Source: Pseudoalteromonas caenipelagi (GTDB lineage: Bacteria; Pseudomonadota; Gammaproteobacteria; Enterobacterales; Alteromonadaceae). From it: a DNA stretch of 64,000 bases. Positions 34,684 to 41,092 of this stretch are shown here, piece after piece. The stretch is from positions 124,001 through 188,000 of the forward strand of contig NZ_JABBPG010000002.1 of the NCBI RefSeq assembly GCF_013140855.1. Direction: 5' to 3'. The first letter of the stretch is position 1; each line of letters starts with the position of its first letter. The position numbers were made by a program, and so were the translations under genes. The notes under the pieces were generated by a model. It worked only from the letters and a program-made list of their open reading frames with translations, did no database searches and had not been told where the DNA came from.

Positions 34684-35993
34684 TGGACGATCTATTATTA
34701 GCCGATGCAGTGCTGCTGCAACAAATGATTGATTTAGAGGGGCAGTACGCGCGGCACAGTGCTCGTATTCTCCAAGATGAAATTACAGCACGGTTTACCA
34801 AACGCGCACCATTAGGCCAGACACACGCTAAGGGGTTTGCTCAAATGTATGCTTCAGCTATGGCTCTGGCCTGGCTGTACGGCAACTACCACATATATAA
34901 GCAGAGTAAGAGTCCAGACCCAATTGAACTTAGCAACTCTATATATGAATATGAAGTGCCATTTGTTGAGGCAGAAGACTATCTACGTGCTCAAGTGCCC
35001 ATAAGTAAAGGTGAGTACACAGAGCTGGAGGCTAATTTAAAATTCCGCGCCTTCACAATAGCCAAAGTAAGCCAGGAAGCGGTCATCGTCAAAATTAAGG
35101 ATATGTACCAAGCTCAGCTAAAAGAAGGTCATAGCCCTGAATACTTGCTGCAAAACCTGAATCAACTGCTCGATGCAGCCGGAGTAACAGAGGCTAACCC
35201 TGGTTGGTTACACACGCACTATCGCAACAACATGATGGCGGCGTATAACGCTGGGCGCTGGGCCCAGATAGAACAAAACGAATACATAGAGTTTTTGATT
35301 TACAACGCCATTCTAGATGGTCACACAACGGAGCTATGCAAAAAGCTACACGGTACAGTTAAGCCCAAAAGAGATAAGTTCTGGAATACCTTTCACCCAA
35401 CCAATCATCATGGTTGCCGTTCCATTGTTACCGCAGCAACCCGAGAGCAGCTAAAACAGCGTAAAATCACCCCAAGCGGCATTAAAACAGCCGATATTTA
35501 CCAAAATCAGACCGCAAAGCGTGAACACCAGTTCAAAGCACACCCCGGAGCCGCGCTAAAAACTATCCCAAATTCACTGGCTATGCGTTCAATTCAATAT
35601 GAATTAGGTCCAGCGATACTCAAATACAGTGCTAGCAGCAGTCGCGGATTTTTTTCGACCCGAATGCAGGATTTAACAAAATCCAAATTAAGCAAAGCGG
35701 CCATCAACCACGCTATAGAACGCCGCTCTTGGTTAGCTGATTTAGTCGACAAGGCGCAAGCGGCTATCAATGAGCCTGATGAAGCTTGGCTGGCATTCAG
35801 CCCCCGAAAAAACGGTGAGTTTGACGCATCTATTGTGGTCATTCAGTGGCAAGAGAAAGCAAAACAAGCTGGCATGGCGGTAGGCTTTAGAGCGTTTGCT
35901 GGCGGAGCCCATACGTTTTACACTATTACTAAGGATAAGTACGAGGCTCTAAAGCAACATGGCGCACAGCAAATATACATCAAAGATAAGTGA
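34683..35993 (+). CDS. Head morphogenesis protein F (Mu gp30 / SPP1 gp7-like)
   Basis: The product has 436 residues. The minor head protein domain covers about 130-260, with HTHYRNNMMAAYNAGRW, LIYNAILDGHTTELCKKLHG and FHPTNHHGCRS, the last giving the characteristic His and Cys residues. The extension after residue 270 contains a second domain with DEAWLAFSPRKNGEFDASIVVIQW that I cannot name; in other phages such MuF C-terminal parts can be toxins or enzymes, but nothing here shows that. Confidence 0.88.
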   Translation: MDDLLLADAVLLQQMIDLEGQYARHSARILQDEITARFTKRAPLGQTHAKGFAQMYASAMALAWLYGNYHIYKQSKSPDPIELSNSIYEYEVPFVEAEDYLRAQVPISKGEYTELEANLKFRAFTIAKVSQEAVIVKIKDMYQAQLKEGHSPEYLLQNLNQLLDAAGVTEANPGWLHTHYRNNMMAAYNAGRWAQIEQNEYIEFLIYNAILDGHTTELCKKLHGTVKPKRDKFWNTFHPTNHHGCRSIVTAATREQLKQRKITPSGIKTADIYQNQTAKREHQFKAHPGAALKTIPNSLAMRSIQYELGPAILKYSASSSRGFFSTRMQDLTKSKLSKAAINHAIERRSWLADLVDKAQAAINEPDEAWLAFSPRKNGEFDASIVVIQWQEKAKQAGMAVGFRAFAGGAHTFYTITKDKYEALKQHGAQQIYIKDK

Positions 35994-36237
35994 AGAGTCG
36001 CTAAGCATGGCACTAACACTGCTGCTAGAGCCAGACAATTGGGCGGATGAGCGCGACGGCCTTGCTATGCTCGACAACCTCTACAGCCAAAATCAGATCA
36101 CAGATAGCCAGTTAAAACGGTTGGCTAATCAACTCAAAAGCAAAGCACTACTCTATATAAGCAAAGAAGAGCTGAGCCAGCGCCCTGAGCTAAATCACTT
36201 TTGGTGGTATCAGCCGTGGGAGCGTATTACAGATTAG
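35959..36237 (+). CDS. Hypothetical protein, last gene of the head block
   Basis: The product has 92 residues if it starts at 35959 (35-nt overlap with gene F) or 76 from an ATG at 36007. It is helical and ends with a Trp-rich stretch (LNHFWWYQPWERITD). No family recognised. The cargo island begins after it. Confidence 0.6.
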   Translation: MAHSKYTSKISEESLSMALTLLLEPDNWADERDGLAMLDNLYSQNQITDSQLKRLANQLKSKALLYISKEELSQRPELNHFWWYQPWERITD

Positions 36238-36351
36238 TTTTCCAAAACTGCCTAAATCAAAGGAAGTAACCTTTTGTTTAAACCCATATAACTCTTGTTT
36301 ACTTTTTTCGACAAGATAAACTGTAAAAAAATCTTTAATTGGTGAAACATT

Positions 36352-37608
36352 ATGAAAGATCTCTTTCCTGGATACTTTAAAGAAGATATAGAGAATCTAC
36401 GCGAAATTTGGGACTCTTCACTTTTTGTATTCGACGCAAATATTCTCCTTAACCTTTATCGTTATTCTGAAGTTACAAGGACTGAGCTACTACGTATTTT
36501 CGAAAAGTTAGGAGATAGGGTGTGGCTGTCAAACAGGACTGCCGAAGAGTATCTCGTTAATCGAACAAAAGTAATATCGGATCAGGAAAGGTCTTATGAG
36601 GAAACTATCAGAGCTATTGAAAAATTGAAAGAATCATTGAAAAACTCTCGACAACACCCTTTTGTTAACTCGGATACTATGGACGAAGCTAACAGTGTTT
36701 TTGAAAAGTTATGTATCGAACTAAGCGATAATAAATCAGTACATACAGCACGTATAAGCAATGATGAGATAAAAGACTCTATTGCCCATATCTTCGATAA
36801 TAAAGTAGGTCCAACATACGATGATAAACGCTTAAAGCAACTAATAATTGAGGGAGAAGAAAGATATAAAGAAAAAGTACCTCCTGGTTTTAAAGATTCA
36901 TCTAAAGCAAAAGACGTAAGTTCACTTCGAGAACAGTGCAGAGTATACGGTGATTATATTTTTTGGTCACAAGTCATAGATAAAGCAAACGAAATAGAGC
37001 AAAACATTGTTTTGATTACCGATGATGCAAAAGAGGACTGGTGGCAAAAGTTTCAGGGAAAGACTTTGGGCCCCCATCCAGACCTTGTAAAAGAGTTTAG
37101 AAATAAGACAAATAAATCACTATACATGTATCAAGCCGCTCGTTTTCTTGAGCTTGCAAAAGAGAACTTAGGCGAAAATGTGAGCAGTGAAATAGTGGAC
37201 GAAGTGCGAGAAACAAGAAGCGAAATTGGACGACGATTTAAAGTCAATTGGCGAAGTTTGGCAAATGCAACTGCCGATATGGATTTTATCCTAGAAGAAG
37301 ATTTGAGAATACGTAAAGAGCAAATTGAGTCTGAAATAAATAAACTTAATGCAACTAGAAATGACTTACAAGAGGCGTTATTCAAGGCATTGAAAGCTAA
37401 AACGAGTGGAGCATTAACAATACCTGACACAATGATTGAGGAATTCAAGGTACGGATTTCAAACGTTGAACTATCTCTAAGAGAGAAACGTGATTTATTA
37501 TCAACATTCGAAGTAAGTGTCGAAAAAATACGAAAGCAGCGGTACAATGAATTTATGAGATATATAAGTGATAACCCAATACCGCCACCGCCAAATAAGA
37601 CTGATTAA
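36352..37608 (+). CDS. PIN-like domain protein, probable RNase and cargo defence gene
   Basis: The product has 418 residues. The N-terminal two thirds read as a PIN-like nuclease: Asp28 in FVFDANILLNLYR, the acidic pair in WLSNRTAEEYL, and DYIFWSQVIDKA followed by VLITDDAKEDWW for the later acidic residues. The C-terminal third is a long coiled coil (about 310-400). Large single-gene PIN-like proteins of this kind are often found in defence islands. It has its own AT-rich upstream region (TTGTTT at 36295 and TAAACT at 36317) and is not a virion gene. Codon use looks more AT-rich than in the head genes. Target unknown. Confidence 0.8.
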   Translation: MKDLFPGYFKEDIENLREIWDSSLFVFDANILLNLYRYSEVTRTELLRIFEKLGDRVWLSNRTAEEYLVNRTKVISDQERSYEETIRAIEKLKESLKNSRQHPFVNSDTMDEANSVFEKLCIELSDNKSVHTARISNDEIKDSIAHIFDNKVGPTYDDKRLKQLIIEGEERYKEKVPPGFKDSSKAKDVSSLREQCRVYGDYIFWSQVIDKANEIEQNIVLITDDAKEDWWQKFQGKTLGPHPDLVKEFRNKTNKSLYMYQAARFLELAKENLGENVSSEIVDEVRETRSEIGRRFKVNWRSLANATADMDFILEEDLRIRKEQIESEINKLNATRNDLQEALFKALKAKTSGALTIPDTMIEEFKVRISNVELSLREKRDLLSTFEVSVEKIRKQRYNEFMRYISDNPIPPPPNKTD

Positions 37609-37655
37609 GTAAGTCTTTTGTATGGTTGGGAGGTTATAGGTCTCCCAAACAACGT

Positions 37656-37844
37656 TCAATCAAGTCTGTCTTCAAGCTGTTGAATTGATGAATCACTTTT
37701 ATGTATAACCTCCATCAAATCAAGCAAAATTCCTGCTAACGTCTCACCTAGAGCATTTACTTGTTCAACTTGCATGCTGTTATTAGAGTCACATAGCAGA
37801 GCCGATAGTGTCTCTAGTGAAGCAGCAATGTGTTCAATTCGCAT
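37656..37844 (-). CDS. Small helical protein, paralogue of the protein at 39490
   Basis: The product has 62 residues with a good AAGGAG site. The segment IAASLETLSALL matches VAASLNGLSHLL of the protein encoded at 39490, and both continue as one amphipathic helix pair. No known family. It is convergent with the PIN-like gene; an imperfect hairpin (TTGGGAG/CTCCCAA, 37626-37648) lies between them. Confidence 0.6.
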   Translation of the reverse strand: MRIEHIAASLETLSALLCDSNNSMQVEQVNALGETLAGILLDLMEVIHKSDSSIQQLEDRLD

Positions 37845-38041
37845 ATTATAAATCTCCTTATTGACCTATTACGTTCAATCTACACAGAGGAGTATGCAAA
37901 AATCTTCGTATTATAAAAAATTTTTGATATTCAAAGATGCTATCCTTGCTCAGTTGTTACTTATTGTTATATATTTTACATATTAATAACATACAATGAC
38001 TCAACAAGTCTTGATGCTGTTTATCAGGATACGGACATCAA

Positions 38042-38323
38042 ATGAAGCTACTTTCTACAACAATTTTGGGAATGCTGCGCACTGCTGGAGGGAAAAAGCG
38101 CTCACAGACCGATATGGCTAAGTTGGCAGAGGTTAGCCTAAGAACTTACCAAAACTGGGAGTCTGGTGTAAGCAATGTCCCGTTGCACAAGTACGTACAA
38201 CTGTGTGTTAAATTGTCTGTTGAACCTTCGCAATTAATACCGTCCTTATCAGCCTTAGTGCGTGGTGGTGAGCAAGCAGGTATAGAAGAAATAGACAAAG
38301 TAGATCAAACAAAACACGAGTGA
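38042..38323 (+). CDS. XRE-family transcriptional regulator
   Basis: The product has 93 residues with a Cro/CI helix-turn-helix (QTDMAKLAEVSLRTYQNWESG). The C-terminal tail is acidic and unstructured. It is preceded by about 190 bp of very AT-rich DNA that must hold its promoter, and is followed after 38 nt by the Gly-Gly peptide gene in the same direction, so it probably controls the peptide and membrane protein. Confidence 0.8.
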   Translation: MKLLSTTILGMLRTAGGKKRSQTDMAKLAEVSLRTYQNWESGVSNVPLHKYVQLCVKLSVEPSQLIPSLSALVRGGEQAGIEEIDKVDQTKHE

Positions 38324-38361
38324 TATATTCATAAGAACTCAACAAACAGGAAGAGACTCTT

Positions 38362-38508
38362 ATGAAAAAGCTATGTAAAAAACAATTGGCTGCGGTTGCA
38401 GGAGGCGGCACTATAACTCCACCACCAGCAGCAAGACAAATTCAGGAATATCAGATAAATGAGCTACTACAACGAGGAACGCAGACTCCACCACCGGTTG
38501 CCCCTTAG
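38362..38508 (+). CDS. 48-residue peptide with Gly-Gly leader-like motif and internal repeat
   Basis: A strong AGGAAGAG site lies 6 nt before the ATG. The product begins MKKLCKKQLAAVAGGG, which looks like a short double-glycine leader of the kind cut by C39 peptidase exporters, then has two copies of a Pro-rich unit: GTITPPPAA and GTQTPPPVA, separated by ARQIQEYQINELLQR. No biosynthetic enzyme or exporter gene is adjacent. The last 50 nt overlap the start of the membrane protein gene in another frame. It might be a secreted peptide or a toxin or signal with the membrane protein as partner; that is inference. Confidence 0.6.
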   Translation: MKKLCKKQLAAVAGGGTITPPPAARQIQEYQINELLQRGTQTPPPVAP

Positions 38509-39112
38509 TTTTTTAAACCTGGCAATCTTTGCGCTTATCATTGGGTATGGGGTCCAAATATATCAGGACTCCTTGAACTTCCAACTGCTAACAATAGGTG
38601 CAATAGCCTATATAGCTGTTACTAAACTTAAAGATACTGATACCTTAGCGCTTGCGCTAATTCTGCTTGCTGCACGAGTGTCAGACCTACCCATGCAGTT
38701 TTTACCGCAGCACTTTCCAAGCTTATACACTGGTTGGGTCATTTACCCATACAACGCCATTTTTAATTTAGCTTTTCTCGTAGTACTAACGTTACGTGTG
38801 CCTCTGTTACACAAGATCACAGGCAAAACAGATTTTACCTTTCGTAAACAGGACCACTTAATGATCCTCATTTTATTCATAGCCACGATTATGGATGTGC
38901 TTTTTTTAGGGGAACATTTCTTACGCAGGCTGGATGTTATAAATGCTGTTTGTGAGGGCTGTATTGCACCTGATACGGTTCAGTACTGGTATGAAAATGC
39001 CCGTTGGTTGTATAGCATTCACCCACAAACTAAAGCGGCATTTATGTTTATAGAGTTGTTTGCGCTGTACTCAATGACGTTCAAATTTATGCAGGCTCCA
39101 ACCAAAAAATAA
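38459..39112 (+). CDS. Polytopic membrane protein next to the Gly-Gly peptide
   Basis: The product has 217 residues with about six membrane segments (for example LSFLNLAIFALIIGYGVQIY, YNAIFNLAFLVVLTL, LMILILFIATIMDVLFLG). I recognise no family. It overlaps the peptide gene by 50 nt, so the two should be made together. A role as immunity protein, receptor or exporter for the peptide is possible; none is shown. A strong terminator follows. Confidence 0.7.
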   Translation: MSYYNEERRLHHRLPLSFLNLAIFALIIGYGVQIYQDSLNFQLLTIGAIAYIAVTKLKDTDTLALALILLAARVSDLPMQFLPQHFPSLYTGWVIYPYNAIFNLAFLVVLTLRVPLLHKITGKTDFTFRKQDHLMILILFIATIMDVLFLGEHFLRRLDVINAVCEGCIAPDTVQYWYENARWLYSIHPQTKAAFMFIELFALYSMTFKFMQAPTKK

Positions 39113-39132
39113 TAAAACTTAAGTTGTGTAGA

Positions 39133-39156
39133 GGCCAGCGATTGCTGGCCTTTTTT
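39133..39156 (+). terminator. Terminator after the peptide-membrane protein pair
   Basis: GGCCAGC and GCTGGCC pair around GATT and are followed by six T. It ends the XRE-peptide-membrane protein transcript. Confidence 0.88.
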
Positions 39157-39428
39157 GTATTGGATTTTTATAAATCCAACTATTGCTAATCAATTTTCGA
39201 GTACGCTATGCTGCGAAAGCGGCGTCGAAACCGCAACCGGAATTAGTACACTTTTCAGACATTGACTGCATTGACTACTGCGATCAGCTACGATACGCTT
39301 CTGTGTGTTGGGTGGCGTGAAATAAGGCATACATTGATTATGCGCGAATAAACGCGGACAACCTTCCGGTAACGTCTTTCGAACGCCCAACAGCGCTTTT
39401 ATTTATTCGAAAAAATACCGGAGCCCAC

Positions 39429-39497
39429 ATGAAACCTTTCCAAGAATATACCCATACTTATTTACGCCCCAGCAATACTCGGAGGGCCAATGAGTAA
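39429..39497 (+). CDS. Possible 22-codon leader ORF before the small helical protein gene
   Basis: ATG at 39429 follows a CGGAG site, and the frame ends in an overlap with the next start (39490). The peptide begins MKPFQEYTHTYLR. It may exist only to couple translation. Between 39157 and 39428 I see no gene, only short inverted repeats (TGTTGGG at 39305 with CCCAACA near 39388). Confidence 0.35.
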   Translation: MKPFQEYTHTYLRPSNTRRANE

Positions 39498-39672
39498 AGA
39501 CAACGAGATTGAAGACGCAGAGCGTAGAGCCAATAACGTAGCTGCTAGCCTAAATGGCCTTTCGCACTTATTAAGCTCTCAACAACTGGACCCTAAAACC
39601 CAAAATGAAGTTGCAATACTATTGGTTGTACTTGGGGAATACTTAAGTTCAGATGTAAAGACAAGCCGTTAG
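39490..39672 (+). CDS. Small helical protein, paralogue of the protein at 37656
   Basis: The product has 60 residues with a GGAGGG site. NNVAASLNGLSHLLSSQQLDP resembles the minus-strand small protein at 37656-37844. It converges with the channel gene, overlapping its stop by 4 nt. Function unknown. Confidence 0.6.
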   Translation: MSKDNEIEDAERRANNVAASLNGLSHLLSSQQLDPKTQNEVAILLVVLGEYLSSDVKTSR

Positions 39673-40346
39673 TTTTGGCTTGTCTTTTGGTTGTGGGAAA
39701 AGCTCAGTATAAGCCCGATTAAAATTGCCATATATACATAGCCAACAAGCGCTTGAATAGATGCTATGAGCCTGTTGCTGTCATGAGGAAGTACATCACC
39801 ATAACCCAATGTGGTCCAAGTCACTATGGAAAAATACAGAGAAATATTGAAATCATTAACAATATCCCCCTTAAAACTCAAGCCAGTGTTGTAGTAGTAG
39901 TTTGCAAATAAAACAATGTTTAAGCTAATAAACAATATCAGCGCGGCAAATTCTAATACTAAATACTGTTTACTAATTTTCCCGTTAAAAAAGTAAAAAA
40001 GTTGGCATAAAAACAGAAAATTGACAGAGACCAAATTGACTACTGTAAGAGCTTCTCTGTTCTCATTGAGTTCTTGGATACTAATTGAGCGAAAAAAAAA
40101 GCTGTCATCTAGCAGATACAATAGAAATTGCAATATGACGCATGCACACATAAAATAGTAAACCCGAAAACGGGTTGAATAACGAAACTTTCTAGATAAA
40201 GCAGTGAAAGATAAAGCCATAATGGGTAAAATTATTACATATTTAGCTATGGCTGGTAAGGCATAAACTTTATCTAGTATGGACAATATTATGAGTGTTA
40301 TGACAGTCACAAAAATAATTACAGCGTTTTCAATAATAGATTTCAT
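39669..40346 (-). CDS. Potassium-channel-like membrane protein
   Basis: The product has 225 residues. About five N-terminal membrane segments are followed by a two-helix pore unit: the pore helix SIVTWT and filter TLGYGDV (TVGYGD in classical K+ channels), then a last membrane helix. It has no cytoplasmic RCK or nucleotide-binding domain, so gating would come from the membrane part. Its gene is 8 nt downstream of the serine recombinase gene. A channel inside a prophage could alter membrane potential, for example during superinfection; that is inference. Confidence 0.85.
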   Translation of the reverse strand: MKSIIENAVIIFVTVITLIILSILDKVYALPAIAKYVIILPIMALSFTALSRKFRYSTRFRVYYFMCACVILQFLLYLLDDSFFFRSISIQELNENREALTVVNLVSVNFLFLCQLFYFFNGKISKQYLVLEFAALILFISLNIVLFANYYYNTGLSFKGDIVNDFNISLYFSIVTWTTLGYGDVLPHDSNRLIASIQALVGYVYMAILIGLILSFSHNQKTSQN

Positions 40347-40354
40347 TTACTTCC

Positions 40355-40942
40355 TTATAAAGCTAAATATCGATAGTAAGTTGCTCTGCTAATCTTCAGT
40401 GTGTTACAAATTTGTTCAACTGTTAAGCTTTTATTTTGGTCCATTTGCTTAGCCATCACAACTGTTGGGTCATCTGCCGATATAGCAGGCCTACCACCAA
40501 ATCGGCCTCTTGCTCTGGCAGATTGAAGCCCTGCGTTGGTTCGTTCCTGAATCAATCGGCGTTCAAATTGTGTAAGCGCACTGAATATATTAAATACCAG
40601 CTCGCCGCTGGCCGTTGTTGTGTCTATCGCTCCATCATTTAAAGATTTAAAGAACACACCTCGTTCGGTCAGTTCTTGGATCGTATTGACTAGGTGAGTC
40701 ATTGAGCGGCCCAATCTATCTAATCGCCATACGACGAGAGTATCTCCCGGCTCTAATGCTGTTAGACAAGCTTCAAGCCCTGGGCGGTTATCTTTAGCCC
40801 CTGACACTACATCAGAATGAATATCACGCTCCGACACACCAAAGCGCTTCAAGTCATCAAGTTGCAGACTCAGATCCTGATCCTTGGTACTAACACGCGC
40901 ATAGCCGATCAATTTTCCTTGTTTAGATTCTTTACTGGGCAT
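40355..40942 (-). CDS. Serine recombinase (resolvase/invertase family)
   Basis: The product has 195 residues of the small serine recombinases: catalytic Ser18 in IGYARVSTKDQ, VVWRLDRLGRS, and the long helix FNIFSALTQFERRLIQERTNAGLQSARARG, ending in a helix-turn-helix (LTVEQICNTLKISRATYYRYL). Mu uses such an enzyme (Gin) to flip tail-fibre genes, but here the fibre genes are over 5 kb away, so a resolvase of a former transposon is as likely. A Tn3-family-like end lies upstream at 41058. Confidence 0.92.
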   Translation of the reverse strand: MPSKESKQGKLIGYARVSTKDQDLSLQLDDLKRFGVSERDIHSDVVSGAKDNRPGLEACLTALEPGDTLVVWRLDRLGRSMTHLVNTIQELTERGVFFKSLNDGAIDTTTASGELVFNIFSALTQFERRLIQERTNAGLQSARARGRFGGRPAISADDPTVVMAKQMDQNKSLTVEQICNTLKISRATYYRYLAL

Positions 40943-41057
40943 AATCTCACTTACCTTTCATATTCATAAGTTAATGAGACTAAGATAGTTGAGATAGGTT
41001 ATTAAGACAAATAATATGATGAATTTGTACTCAAACTAACATGCGGATCAAATATCT

Positions 41058-41083
41058 CGTTAAACGTCCGTTTTATGAGACGC
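41058..41083 (-). repeat. Sequence resembling a Tn3-family terminal inverted repeat
   Basis: On the minus strand the site starts CGTCTCATAAAACGGACG, close to the inner part of Tn21-type ends (CGTCTCAGAAAACGGA). The outer GGGGT is not present and no second end was seen. It lies just upstream of the recombinase gene and just after the tape-measure stop, so it may mark where the cargo entered. Confidence 0.35.
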
Positions 41084-41092
41084 TGATTTTAG

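Noticed and set aside
39305..39394. GTTGGGT and GCCCAAC motifs resembling integron attC core sites
   Set aside because: The order is GTTRRRY then RYYYAAC, the reverse of an attC site, and no integron integrase or cassette array is near.
40355..40942. Gin-like invertase switching tail-fibre genes
   Set aside because: The fibre genes are over 5 kb away, no alternate fibre genes or inverted crossover sites were seen beside the recombinase, so an invertase role is not supported.
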